A model generated the notes under the pieces. That model worked only from the letters and a program-made list of their open reading frames with translations. It had not been told where the DNA came from and made no database searches. A stretch of DNA of 64,000 nucleotides, taken from the NCBI GenBank assembly GCA_045576455.1, contig JAZNGM010000004.1, positions 65,237-129,236 of the forward strand. The letters are read 5' to 3'. Below, one piece after another: positions 25,371-34,240 of this stretch. The position numbers and the translations under genes were made by a program. This DNA comes from RGIG4034 sp045576455 (GTDB taxonomy: Bacteria > Bacillota > Clostridia > Lachnospirales > Lachnospiraceae). Within the stretch, counting starts at the first letter, position 1. Each line of letters begins with the position of its first letter.

Positions 25371-26300
25371 TTATGCTTCTACCAGGTTCTTAGCTACTTC
25401 AAGATACTGGTTATACATATCATCAAAAATTTCTGCAATTGTCTTAATCTCTTTAAGCTGTCCTACAACCTGTCCTGCCATAAGAGAACCGTTTCTTGTA
25501 TCACCTTCAAAAACAGCTCTTCTTAAAGAACCTAATGTGAACTGCTCAAGTTCCATCTTGTCGGCTCCTGCTTTTTCCATTTTGATGTATTCTCTTGCCA
25601 TAACGTTCTTAATAATTCTTACAGGAGTTCCCGTAATTCTTCCGGTTACGGTTGTATCATTATCTTTTGCCTTAAGTACGGCTTCTTTATATGCCTCGTG
25701 AATCGGACATTCTACAGATGCAAGGAGACAAGTTCCTACCTGAACACCTACAGCGCCTAAAGAAAATGCTGCTGCAAGCTGTCTTCCGTCTGCAATACCA
25801 CCGGCTGCAATTACAGGAATATTCACTGCATCAATAACCTGAGGAACTAATGTCATTGTTGTCATTTCACCTACGTGTCCGCCACTTTCGGTTCCTTCTG
25901 CAATAACTGCATCAGCGCCTTCAGACTCCATCTTTCTTGCGAGAATACAGCTGGAAACAACCGGCATAACAAACATGCCATGTTCTTTCCACATTTTCAT
26001 ATATTTACCCGGGTTTCCTGCACCTGTTGTAACTACTTTGATATCCTCGTCAACAAGAAGCTGTGCCATCTCATCAACCTGCGGATTCATAAGCATAAGG
26101 TTTACACCAAACGGCTTATCTGTAAGTTCTTTACATTTTCTGATATTGTCACGGAGCATATCGGTTGTCATTCCGCCTGCACCAATCAAACCAAGTCCAC
26201 CTGCATTACTTACTGCTGCTGCAAACTCACCTGTTGCGATATTTGCCATACCACCCTGAATAAACGGGTATTTGATTCCTAACATTTTGTCTAGTCTCAT
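25371..26300 (-). CDS. fabK: Enoyl-ACP reductase II (FMN-dependent)
   Basis: 309 aa TIM-barrel flavoprotein of the FabK / nitronate monooxygenase superfamily. It begins LDKMLGIKYPFIQGGMANIATG and carries GLIGAGGM, VVTTGAGNPGKYM, EGTESGGHVGEMTTM and VIAAGGIADGRQLAAAFSLGAVGVQVGT (shown here as family landmarks, partly abridged). In the fab operon it is the enoyl reductase; no FabI or FabL gene is seen in the window. The ATG at 26300 has AAAGGGAATT upstream; the reading from 26360 is rejected. Confidence 0.92.
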   Translation of the reverse strand: MRLDKMLGIKYPFIQGGMANIATGEFAAAVSNAGGLGLIGAGGMTTDMLRDNIRKCKELTDKPFGVNLMLMNPQVDEMAQLLVDEDIKVVTTGAGNPGKYMKMWKEHGMFVMPVVSSCILARKMESEGADAVIAEGTESGGHVGEMTTMTLVPQVIDAVNIPVIAAGGIADGRQLAAAFSLGAVGVQVGTCLLASVECPIHEAYKEAVLKAKDNDTTVTGRITGTPVRIIKNVMAREYIKMEKAGADKMELEQFTLGSLRRAVFEGDTRNGSLMAGQVVGQLKEIKTIAEIFDDMYNQYLEVAKNLVEA

Positions 26301-26368
26301 TTTAATTCCCTTTCTGTATGTATTCTCACTAGTTGTTCTATTATATATAAAACCTCTCACACGCTTCT

Positions 26369-27316
26369 TTATACTTCAAATAACAAGCTGCTCCATACAA
26401 ATCCTGCACCGAAACCGATGCTGAGCACCTTCATACCTGATTTTAATTTACCTTCACGCATTAATTCATCCATTGCAATCGGAATACTTGCTGCGGAAGT
26501 GTTACCAAATCTGTCTATATTTACATAGAACTTATGCGCATGTTCCGGATACTGCTTCTGCACATGTTCTATAATTCTCAAATTAGCCTGATGTACAATT
26601 ACATAATCTACATCATCCATTGTCATTCCTGCATCACTAAGTACTGTCTTAACACCCTCTGAAAGTACTGTTACCGCAAAACGGAATACCTTGTTGCCTG
26701 CCATAAAGATTTTAGCGCCTTCTTTACCTACACCAACGCAGTTAAGCGGTTCAAAATCACCTCTTGACCAACATCTTTGTACATAAAGATTATCTGCAAG
26801 TTCAATAATTGCAGCACCTGAACCATCTCCGAAAAGGATACAAGACGCACGGTCTGTATAATCCGCAATTCGCGACAACTCCTCAGCACCTACCACAAGA
26901 GCATATTTCTTCTTACTGTTAAGCAAAATACCGCGGCAGATATTAAGTCCATATAAAAATCCTGCACATGCTGCACTTACGTCAAAGGACATTGTCTCAT
27001 CTTCAAGGCCCAACGCATTCTGAATCATACAGGATACTGTAGGGAAAGCGTAATCAGGTGTTGTAGTTGCAACAAGAATGGTGCCGATTTCATTTACATC
27101 GAAATCACCTAACTCCTGTGCTCTCTTTACTGCATTTTTAGCTGCTTCAATAGCAAGACTCATACAGCTTTCTTCCTGACACACGTGTCTTTGGCGTACG
27201 CCGGTTCTTGTACGAATCCATTCATCATTTGTATCAACAAATGTGCTTAATTCATCATTGTCCATTATTTTTGCAGGAACTGCGTGTCCTGTCGCTACGA
27301 TACGTATTCCGTTCAT
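26369..27316 (-). CDS. fabH: 3-oxoacyl-ACP synthase III
   Basis: 315 aa condensing enzyme that starts fatty-acid synthesis from acyl-CoA and malonyl-ACP. The Cys-His-Asn triad is visible: SFDVSAACAGFLYG, VDYVIVHQANLRI and NIDRFGNTSAASIP. TNDEWIRTRTGVRQRHV near the N terminus is typical. The primer type (acetyl or branched) cannot be told. It follows acpP by 144 bases that hold a hairpin, and precedes fabK by 68 bases. Confidence 0.95.
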   Translation of the reverse strand: MNGIRIVATGHAVPAKIMDNDELSTFVDTNDEWIRTRTGVRQRHVCQEESCMSLAIEAAKNAVKRAQELGDFDVNEIGTILVATTTPDYAFPTVSCMIQNALGLEDETMSFDVSAACAGFLYGLNICRGILLNSKKKYALVVGAEELSRIADYTDRASCILFGDGSGAAIIELADNLYVQRCWSRGDFEPLNCVGVGKEGAKIFMAGNKVFRFAVTVLSEGVKTVLSDAGMTMDDVDYVIVHQANLRIIEHVQKQYPEHAHKFYVNIDRFGNTSAASIPIAMDELMREGKLKSGMKVLSIGFGAGFVWSSLLFEV

Positions 27317-27392
27317 CTCTACCTTCTTTCCGGTGTATTAATTCCGTCTGTTTCTCTTTTTTTCAATAATTTTCCCAAGATGCTTTAAGAAA

Positions 27393-27418
27393 TGGCGGAT
27401 AACCACTATCATCCGCCA
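27393..27418 (-). terminator. Hairpin between acpP and fabH
   Basis: A perfect 8-bp GC-rich stem (TGGCGGAT / ATCCGCCA) with a 10-base loop, followed on the minus strand by TTTCTT. It lies within the operon, so it may be a partial terminator or a 3' stabiliser that keeps acpP mRNA above the other fab genes. Confidence 0.55.
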
Positions 27419-27460
27419 CTACTCTAACATCTTCGGTGATTTTCATCTGTCCTTCGCTTA

Positions 27461-27691
27461 TTATGCTACGTTATTGTCGATGTATGTAACGATGTCTCTT
27501 ACTGTAGCAAACTTAGCTACTTCTTCATCAGGAATAGAAATTCCGTATGCTTCTTCTAATGCCATATTAAGTTCCATAGCATCAAGTGAGTCGATTCCAA
27601 GATCATCACCTAACTTAGCGTCAAGTGTGATTGACTCTGCATCAATGTTAACTGTTTCAACAATAATTTCTTTTACTTTTTCGAATGACAT
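27461..27691 (-). CDS. acpP: Acyl carrier protein
   Basis: 76 aa acidic four-helix ACP; the phosphopantetheine Ser is in DDLGIDSLDAMEL (about residue 36). It carries growing acyl chains between the fab enzymes. GGAGGAATTGAGAA precedes the ATG. First gene of the fab operon, with a strong promoter overlapped by a FabT-like palindrome. Confidence 0.96.
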   Translation of the reverse strand: MSFEKVKEIIVETVNIDAESITLDAKLGDDLGIDSLDAMELNMALEEAYGISIPDEEVAKFATVRDIVTYIDNNVA

Positions 27692-27759
27692 TTCTCAATT
27701 CCTCCATGTGATTTTGTTTAAAAATTAGTTAAATATTTTGAGATAAATGTTACTAGCCT

Positions 27760-27788
27760 ATTTTAATCATCAAAATTTTTAGTGTCAA
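27760..27788 (-). promoter_or_regulatory. acpP/fab operon promoter with FabT-like box
   Basis: On the minus strand TTGACA (27783-27788) and TAAAAT (27760-27765) are spaced by 17 bases. The interval 27760-27776 is a 17-bp palindrome, ATTTTGATGATTAAAAT on the minus strand, matching the streptococcal FabT pattern (TTTGA-N-TCAAA-like core) at most positions. Repressor there would cover the -10 and the spacer. Confidence 0.7.
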
Positions 27789-27850
27789 CGCTTTAAGCGT
27801 CCGGCACATGATACAAATTAAAAGCTTTTGTCTGCCATGTTTTAAAAGCC

Positions 27851-27879
27851 TTGAAATATAAGGATTTAAGGAATACAAT
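27851..27879 (+). promoter_or_regulatory. Promoter of the MATE transporter gene
   Basis: TTGAAA (27851-27856) and TACAAT (27874-27879) with a 17-base spacer, 56 bases before the ATG at 27935. It is divergent from the fab promoter. Confidence 0.6.
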
Positions 27880-27934
27880 GGAATACAATAAAGATTAATG
27901 AGATAGTTAATACTATAAGAAAAGAGTTGAGATT

Positions 27935-29284
27935 ATGAATTTTTTACCCAAAAAAGATACTTTTAAAAGCGCTTTCTCCATAGCATGGCCTGCTATTCTT
28001 GAATCTTTTTTTGTCGCATTTGTCGGTCTTGTGGATTCCTTCATGGTAAGTTCCCTCGGTTCGAATGCCGTCGCTGCCGTCGGTCTTACAACCCAGCCTA
28101 AATTTCTGGGACTTTCCCTATTCTTTGCAACCAATGTTGCCGTATCCGCACTTGTCGCCCGAAGAAAAGGTGAACAAAAAAGAGACTCCGCTAACAACAT
28201 AGCACTGACCGCCTTTATCTTTGTTATCTTTGCCGGTATCGTGATAAGTACCCTGTTAACTGTTTTTGCAAGTCCCATTATGCATCTGTGCGGTTCCGAA
28301 CCCGAAACCCACGATGATGCCGTTTTATATTATCAAATCATAATGGGAGGTATGATTTTCAATTGCCTTCAGATGATTATTTGTGCTGCGCAACGTGGTT
28401 CAGGCTACACCAAAATTACCCTCAGAACACACCTTGCCTCCAATATTGTAAACGTAATATTTAATTATTTGCTGATTGGAGGAAATTTTGGTTTCCCGGC
28501 ATTAGGCATAAAAGGAGCAGCCCTTGCTACCGTGCTCGGTACGGTCGTTGCATGCATTATGAGTTTTGCTTCCGTCATGAATAAAGACCGCTTTATAAGC
28601 ATTCCTTATATAATAAAAGAAAAAATACGCCCTTCCTTAACTGCTGCCAAAAATCTTCTCCGCATCGGTTACAGCATCTTCTTTGAACAGATACTCATGC
28701 GTATAGGTTTTATGACAACTGCCATTATCGCAGCAGATTGCGGAACCAATGCCATGGCAGCCCATCAGGTCGGCATGAACATTATGGGGCTTTCTTTTTC
28801 GTTCGGTGACGGATTACAAGCAGCCGCCGTAGCGCTCATCGGCCAAAGCCTGGGAGCAAAAGAACCCCAAAAAGCCAAAGAATACGGTAAAACCTGCCAG
28901 TTCATGGGATTCTGTATTTCCCTGTGTTTAGCTATCATTTACTTTTTCGGTGCCAGACCGCTTTACTCCTTGTTCTTTAAAGAGGAAGTCATCATCGGTT
29001 ACGGCGTACAAATTATGCAAATTATCATAATAACCTGTATCTTCCAGATATCCCAGGTTATCTATACCGGTTGTTTACGGGGAGCCGGTGACACTTTATA
29101 TACTGCCATCAGTTCCACCATAAACGTAACTATTATCCGTTCCGGTGTAGCATATGCCTGCTGTTATCTGTTTAATCTCGGTATCGCCGGTGTATGGCTC
29201 GGCATTTTAGCAGACCAGATCGGACGCCTTGTTATGTCTTACATACGTTTTAAAAAAGGAAAGTGGGTAAAGATTAAAATTTAG
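27935..29284 (+). CDS. MATE family efflux transporter
   Basis: 449 aa with twelve membrane segments in two repeats, a multidrug/toxic-compound exporter using an ion gradient. Family features: AFSIAWPAILESFFVAFVGLVDSFMVSSLG at the N terminus (abridged), the loop motif LVARRKGEQKRDSANNIALTA, and the second-half repeat LMRIGFMTTAIIAADCGTNAMAAHQVG. The Shine-Dalgarno is weak (GAGTTGAGATT). Monocistronic. Substrate unknown. Confidence 0.9.
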   Translation: MNFLPKKDTFKSAFSIAWPAILESFFVAFVGLVDSFMVSSLGSNAVAAVGLTTQPKFLGLSLFFATNVAVSALVARRKGEQKRDSANNIALTAFIFVIFAGIVISTLLTVFASPIMHLCGSEPETHDDAVLYYQIIMGGMIFNCLQMIICAAQRGSGYTKITLRTHLASNIVNVIFNYLLIGGNFGFPALGIKGAALATVLGTVVACIMSFASVMNKDRFISIPYIIKEKIRPSLTAAKNLLRIGYSIFFEQILMRIGFMTTAIIAADCGTNAMAAHQVGMNIMGLSFSFGDGLQAAAVALIGQSLGAKEPQKAKEYGKTCQFMGFCISLCLAIIYFFGARPLYSLFFKEEVIIGYGVQIMQIIIITCIFQISQVIYTGCLRGAGDTLYTAISSTINVTIIRSGVAYACCYLFNLGIAGVWLGILADQIGRLVMSYIRFKKGKWVKIKI

Positions 29285-29314
29285 CATCACTGCTATCATT
29301 GCCACCTTGGCTTT

Positions 29315-30445
29315 TTACCAGTTCACCGCCCAGCGTTGTTTATACTCTGCTGATGTAATATCGCTTACTTCGCCCTGATGATAATTCGATTTATCTGCCA
29401 GGGCTTTTAATTTTCTGTCAAACGCTTCCGTATCAAACGGAATGGTTATTTCTTTATTGCCGGACCAATCCGACAAATACGCTGCATTTGATATAGTTAG
29501 TTCATTAATACCGTCATAGCCCGGTGCAATTAAGTCGGCGTTGTGAAGTACTGCATCCGCAAAGTTTTTTAGTATTCCCTTGTGTGCAGTTTCAGCTTCT
29601 TCCTGCTTAATCTCCGTATACTCTATTTCACCGCTTTTATCCTCTTTTATACGCCACCACTTAAGCATTCCGTTTTCAAGAACAATCTTACCCCGCGTAC
29701 CGGATATCTCCAAACGGTTGGTTCCCGGGTATTCTCCCGTAGAAGTAATAAATACACCGGTTGCCCCATTCTCATATTTTGTATAAATGGTAGCATCATC
29801 TTCTACTTCAATCTTATGGTATTTACCCACATTACAAAATGCCGTAACGCTCTTTGGCATACCGCAAATCCATTGCCACAAGTCAAGGTTATGCGGTGCC
29901 TGGTTAATAAGCACGCCGCCACCTTCCCCCGACCAGGTAGCACGCCAGTCACCGGAATCATAATAATCCTGTGATCTGTACCAGTTTGTAACTATCCAGA
30001 CGGTACGTATAAGTTCACCTAATTGCCCGCTCTTTACCATCTCTCTTGCCTTATTAAAAAGCGGGTTGGTACGCTGATTAAACATAATACCAAAAACTTT
30101 TCCTGATTTTTCAGCCACTTCGTTCATTGCCTGCACTTCTGAAACAGATATATCTGCCGGTTTTTCAATTAACACGTGTAAGCCTGCGTTAAATGCCTGT
30201 GTAGCCATCTCTGCATGCAGCCTGTGCGGTACCGCAACAAGCACCGCATCTGCCACCTTGTCTTTAAGCAAGGCGCTGTAATCCGTGTAAGACAACACCT
30301 TGGGAAATTTTTCCACAAAGGATTCCACCCTGTTTTCTGCAAGGTCACATACGGCAGAAAGCGTCATGCCTTCTATCTCGCCATTGGCTATGCAGTTTGC
30401 ATGTGCCGTTCCCATATTACCCATACCGATAACTGCTATCTTCAT
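29315..30445 (-). CDS. Gfo/Idh/MocA family oxidoreductase (copy 1)
   Basis: 376 aa NAD(P)-dependent sugar or cyclitol dehydrogenase-like enzyme. The Rossmann motif KIAVIGMGNMGTAHANC is followed by EKPADISVSE (the family EKP with catalytic Lys), then a C-terminal alpha/beta domain with NQAPHNLDLWQWICGMP (His of the active site). It is paralogous to the next gene: SGDWRATWSGEGGGVLINQ here versus SGNWRATWAGEGGGVLLNQ there. Third gene of the run starting at 32496, 18 bases after its neighbour. The substrate is unknown; paired oxidoreductases plus a TIM-barrel isomerase suggest oxidation and re-reduction of a sugar, as in 3-keto-glycoside pathways. Confidence 0.87.
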   Translation of the reverse strand: MKIAVIGMGNMGTAHANCIANGEIEGMTLSAVCDLAENRVESFVEKFPKVLSYTDYSALLKDKVADAVLVAVPHRLHAEMATQAFNAGLHVLIEKPADISVSEVQAMNEVAEKSGKVFGIMFNQRTNPLFNKAREMVKSGQLGELIRTVWIVTNWYRSQDYYDSGDWRATWSGEGGGVLINQAPHNLDLWQWICGMPKSVTAFCNVGKYHKIEVEDDATIYTKYENGATGVFITSTGEYPGTNRLEISGTRGKIVLENGMLKWWRIKEDKSGEIEYTEIKQEEAETAHKGILKNFADAVLHNADLIAPGYDGINELTISNAAYLSDWSGNKEITIPFDTEAFDRKLKALADKSNYHQGEVSDITSAEYKQRWAVNW

Positions 30446-30463
30446 ACCTTATCTCCCTCAAGA

Positions 30464-31636
30464 CTATTTATTGCCGTTATAGCTGTTGCTGGTGTCAGCT
30501 ACAACCGCACGCACGTCTTTTTTTATACGCGATGTAGCTACGCGCTTCATAAGTTCATCATAGTATATTTCTTCATCAAAAGGAATAGCTATCTCTTTTC
30601 CAAGGAAAGAAGACAAGTGCATCGCATTGGAAAGAATAAGTCCATTAATTCCTTCTTTTCCGTCAGCCACCAGTTTTCCGCCGTGTAAAATAGCATCTGC
30701 CCATGCATTGAGCACACCGGTATGTTGCGGGTTCTGTCCGTCCGTTTCAACCTCAAGCACCGTACTGTTAACATTTCCGAACGGGATTTTATTAGTCTTA
30801 CTAAACTCCGGTTCACTCATTTCATATTCTTCCATAATGAGTTTGTTATGCTCTACTATAAACTTCGCTTTATCCATCTGGATTTCCAAACGGTTGGTTC
30901 CTTTCGCATCTCCGGTAGTCGTAATAAATACACCGGTAGCGCCATTTTCATATTCTACGTATGCCGTCACATCATCTTCCACTTCAATATCATGCCACTT
31001 TCCATAATGAAGATGTGCCTGCACCTTCACCGGCATACCGCATATCCACTGCCATAAATCAAGCTGGTGCGGACACTGGTTCAATAAAACGCCGCCACCT
31101 TCTCCTGCCCAGGTAGCACGCCAATTTCCCGAATCATAATAGCATTGTGATCTGTACCAGTCCGTGATAATCCAGTTGGTACGGCGGATTGAACCATAGT
31201 TTCCCGACTGTACAAGTTCACGAAGTTTTCTGTATACGCAGTTGGTACGCTGGTTGAACATCATTCCGAACACAACCTCCGGGTGTTTGTCCGCTTCCTC
31301 GTTCATTAAACGGACCTGTTTTGAATACACACCTGCCGGTTTTTCCACCATTACATGAATACCGCGTTTCATACACTCTATCGCATAGGTCGTGTGGTCA
31401 TAATGCGGTACTGCAATAAGACAGCTGTCAATCAAGCCACTATCTAACATCTCTTCTGCTGTTGCAAAACAGGTAACTTCACCCTTGTATTCCTCTTTTG
31501 CCCATGCAAGGCGTTCTTTATTAATATCCGCTACTGCCACAAGTTCAATTTCAGGACACATACCATTTCTCACACTGCCCGCATGGCCTGTACCCATATT
31601 TCCTATTCCGATAATACCCAGTTTAATTTTTTTCAT
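30464..31636 (-). CDS. Gfo/Idh/MocA family oxidoreductase (copy 2)
   Basis: 390 aa, same family and clearly duplicated relative to the neighbouring gene. Rossmann motif KLGIIGIGNMGTGHAGS, EKPAGVYSKQ catalytic Lys region, active-site NQCPHQLDLWQWICGMP. The ATG at 31636 follows GGGGGAAAGAATA, so the reading from 31651 is rejected. It lies 17 bases after the isomerase gene. Divergence between copies is substantial outside the active site, so they probably act on different intermediates. Confidence 0.87.
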   Translation of the reverse strand: MKKIKLGIIGIGNMGTGHAGSVRNGMCPEIELVAVADINKERLAWAKEEYKGEVTCFATAEEMLDSGLIDSCLIAVPHYDHTTYAIECMKRGIHVMVEKPAGVYSKQVRLMNEEADKHPEVVFGMMFNQRTNCVYRKLRELVQSGNYGSIRRTNWIITDWYRSQCYYDSGNWRATWAGEGGGVLLNQCPHQLDLWQWICGMPVKVQAHLHYGKWHDIEVEDDVTAYVEYENGATGVFITTTGDAKGTNRLEIQMDKAKFIVEHNKLIMEEYEMSEPEFSKTNKIPFGNVNSTVLEVETDGQNPQHTGVLNAWADAILHGGKLVADGKEGINGLILSNAMHLSSFLGKEIAIPFDEEIYYDELMKRVATSRIKKDVRAVVADTSNSYNGNK

Positions 31637-31653
31637 TATTCTTTCCCCCACTT

Positions 31654-32496
31654 CTATAATAGTTCTTTAAAAGAATTACATGCCACATCAAATGCCGTAT
31701 CCGCATCCTTATAAGCAAATTCATCTATATTGGTTCTCTGTCCGTCATGTTCCAATTGTTTCAATCCGTCAAAAATGGTGAGGTGCGGTTCAATGGTAAA
31801 ATGTTTGCCGCTCATTCCGATAAATTCGTTTACAATAGCCTTAAGATTACCTTTACCTTTTCCTGCCGGCACCACTTTTCCATCCGCCATGGCATCTTTT
31901 ATATGCATATAGTAAATATAGTCCTTAAGGAGCGCCCATGCTTCTAATGTATCCACATCACTCTGCACATAGTTCGCCGGATCAAAAATACCTTTCAGCT
32001 CCTTCAACGCTTTATGTAATTCAAGACAATGAACTGCGCTCTCGCCGAAGATTCCTTTTTCGTTTTCATGGCAAAGCACCACCCCGCTTTTCTTTGCCAA
32101 GTCACACATCATACCAAGTCTGTCTATTACTTCATTCTTATATAAAGAAGCCTCTTTATCATGCGGTAAATAAAATGAAAACATACGGATATTTTTTGTT
32201 CCCAGCACATTTGCAACCTCAAGGGTATTTTTTAATTTCTCGATATGCGCATTAAAATCATCATTTTCAATATGTATTTTTCCTATAGGAGAACCTATGG
32301 ACCAGGTAATAAGGCCCGCGGCATCAAGCTTATCTTTTACTTCTTTTGCCTTATCAACCGTGATGTCCGATACATTCTTACCGTCTACATTACGAATTTC
32401 AAGCCCGTTAAGTTTATTTCTCGTCATCGCTTTAATCTGTTCATCCACATTACCCGACGCTTCATCGGCAAACGCATAAATCATTATGTCTTTCAA
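31654..32496 (-). CDS. Sugar phosphate isomerase/epimerase-like TIM barrel
   Basis: 280 aa xylose-isomerase-like TIM barrel (AP endonuclease 2 superfamily), family of IolE/YcjR-type isomerases and dehydratases. Visible: CHENEKGIFGES (metal Glu), KGIFDPANYVQSDVD (metal Asp region), YYMHIKDAMADGKVVPAGKGKG (His) and FTIEPHLTIF (Glu). The start is TTG at 32496, with GGAGG nine bases upstream; the ATG at 32484 would be 21 bases from it. First gene of the run with the two oxidoreductases, divergent from an AraC regulator. Confidence 0.82.
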   Translation of the reverse strand: MKDIMIYAFADEASGNVDEQIKAMTRNKLNGLEIRNVDGKNVSDITVDKAKEVKDKLDAAGLITWSIGSPIGKIHIENDDFNAHIEKLKNTLEVANVLGTKNIRMFSFYLPHDKEASLYKNEVIDRLGMMCDLAKKSGVVLCHENEKGIFGESAVHCLELHKALKELKGIFDPANYVQSDVDTLEAWALLKDYIYYMHIKDAMADGKVVPAGKGKGNLKAIVNEFIGMSGKHFTIEPHLTIFDGLKQLEHDGQRTNIDEFAYKDADTAFDVACNSFKELL

Positions 32497-32674
32497 TTTA
32501 CTATACCTCCATACCTCAATCAGTACTACATCAGCACTTACTATAACGATATTATAATCCTTTTTATATTATAAATATATTTCAAAAATTATCACATATA
32601 TATTGAAAATATGCTCATGCAGGTTTAGGATGAAGGTATCAGATAAGAGTATGCGTTAGCAAGGAGGCAATTCT

Positions 32675-33466
32675 ATGGCAAATCCTTTTTTATCCACAGG
32701 TCACAGTATGACCCAGAAGCCTGAGCTCGGACAGTTTTTCATGCACACGCATGAGAATTATGAAATATATTGTTTTCTTACCGGAAACGCAAAATATTAT
32801 GTTGAAGGTAATGTATATCCGCTCAAACCCGGCGATATCCTTGTCATGAAAAAAGCAGAGGCACACAGTCTGTTCGTAAACTCCTGTGTGCCTTATGAGC
32901 GAATCGTTATAAGTTTTAATGCAGATGCCCTTGTTGAAGAATCACGCGGAGAGCTCTGCCATTTTTTAGATAACCGGCCTCTTGGTCTCCATAACCGTTA
33001 TGCCGCTTCAAAATTCAAAGAAAGCAACTGGCTTTATTACCTTATGCGCATGTGTAAAACAGAGCGTCTGAGTGAAAAACAGCTCTACCTAAGTATATTA
33101 GTCAATGAACTTTACGAAAGTTACCCGTTAATAAATACCGAAACTACTGCTCCCGGCGATACCGTTGTCGAAATCATCGGATATATCAACCAGCATCTTA
33201 CAGAACCGTTAAGCCTTGACACTTTATGTCATCATTTCTTTATCAGCAAAGCGCATCTTAACCGTAAATTTAAAATGCTGACCGGTTCTACCGTATGGGA
33301 ATACATTTTAACCAAACGGTTACTGGCTGCCAAAGACTTATTACAAAACGGAGAGACCCCGACTAAAGTATACAGTGAATGCGGGTTTAACGACTATTGC
33401 TCCTTTTTCAAAAGCTATAAAGCAAAATTTGGCGTATCACCCAAAAATGATTGCGCCAAATTATAG
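32675..33466 (+). CDS. AraC-family transcriptional regulator
   Basis: 263 aa. A cupin sensor domain (FMHTHENYEIYCFLTGNAKYYVEGNVYPLKPGDILVM; abridged landmark) is followed by a C-terminal double HTH (LSLDTLCHHFFISKAHLNRKFKMLTG and PTKVYSECGFNDYCSFFKSYKAKFGVSP, abridged). It is divergent from the isomerase-oxidoreductase run and most likely controls it in response to a sugar. GCAAGGAGG precedes the ATG. Confidence 0.88.
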   Translation: MANPFLSTGHSMTQKPELGQFFMHTHENYEIYCFLTGNAKYYVEGNVYPLKPGDILVMKKAEAHSLFVNSCVPYERIVISFNADALVEESRGELCHFLDNRPLGLHNRYAASKFKESNWLYYLMRMCKTERLSEKQLYLSILVNELYESYPLINTETTAPGDTVVEIIGYINQHLTEPLSLDTLCHHFFISKAHLNRKFKMLTGSTVWEYILTKRLLAAKDLLQNGETPTKVYSECGFNDYCSFFKSYKAKFGVSPKNDCAKL

Positions 33467-33475
33467 CCTCACTAA

Positions 33476-34240
33476 TTATTTACCAAGAATTGTATCCAAC
33501 GTATCAAAAATAGTTTCTGTATTGGCAGGCTTTAATAAATAAGCTGCCGGGTGCAAGTCAAGCACTGCTTTAATATGCTCCCTGTCCCTTACTCCGGTAA
33601 GGAAAACTACCGGAACATTTTTAGCTGTATCCAGTTCCCTGATTTTTTCAAGTGTCATACGTCCGTCAAACTCCGGCATTTCATAATCAAGGAAAATAAT
33701 ATCCGGAACTTTCTTTTCAATCATGGAAATTGCTTTCTGTCCGGTTGTCGCCATTTGGACTTCATACTTGCCACGCAGTATTTCTTGTAATGTCCTAAGC
33801 TGGATGGCGCTGTCATCCACAAGCATTACCGTTTTCTTCTTAACCGTTTCTACTTGAACCACTCCGGCACGGCTTGCCAGACCATAGCATAACAAATCAT
33901 TAATTACATTAGCCAGACGGTCATTATTAATCGGTCGGGGCACCATTCTAAACTGATTGGATTCAAAATAAGTACTGAAATAATCTCTTTCCTCTTCGCT
34001 TCCTATACATACTACCGGAATAGCGGAATAATTCAATTTCAGTTCTTCAAAAATTCTGCTGTCGTCCCTGCTGAGTCCTGCAAGACTGATTACTGCTACG
34101 TTCGGGTTATTAATCTTTAACATTCCCTTAACCATTTCATAATCAGCAATACATACCTGGACATTAAAAGTAGTAACAAGATAATTATTTATTTCTTGAA
34201 AAACCGAATTAAATTTTCCAATCATAAATACTTTATTCAT
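33476..34240 (-). CDS. Tandem-receiver response regulator with degenerate first receiver
   Basis: 254 aa. Residues 1-120 have a receiver-like alternation, but the acceptor strand reads PNVAVISLAGL with no Asp, so it is a pseudo-receiver. Residues 135-254 are a full receiver: VMLVDDSAIQ, IIFLDYEMPEFDG (phospho-Asp), VVFLTG (Thr) and YLLKPA (Lys). There is no DNA-binding or enzymatic output domain, so it acts by protein contact or as a phosphate sink. It overlaps the hybrid kinase gene by 8 bases; the two are surely partners. Confidence 0.85.
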   Translation of the reverse strand: MNKVFMIGKFNSVFQEINNYLVTTFNVQVCIADYEMVKGMLKINNPNVAVISLAGLSRDDSRIFEELKLNYSAIPVVCIGSEEERDYFSTYFESNQFRMVPRPINNDRLANVINDLLCYGLASRAGVVQVETVKKKTVMLVDDSAIQLRTLQEILRGKYEVQMATTGQKAISMIEKKVPDIIFLDYEMPEFDGRMTLEKIRELDTAKNVPVVFLTGVRDREHIKAVLDLHPAAYLLKPANTETIFDTLDTILGK

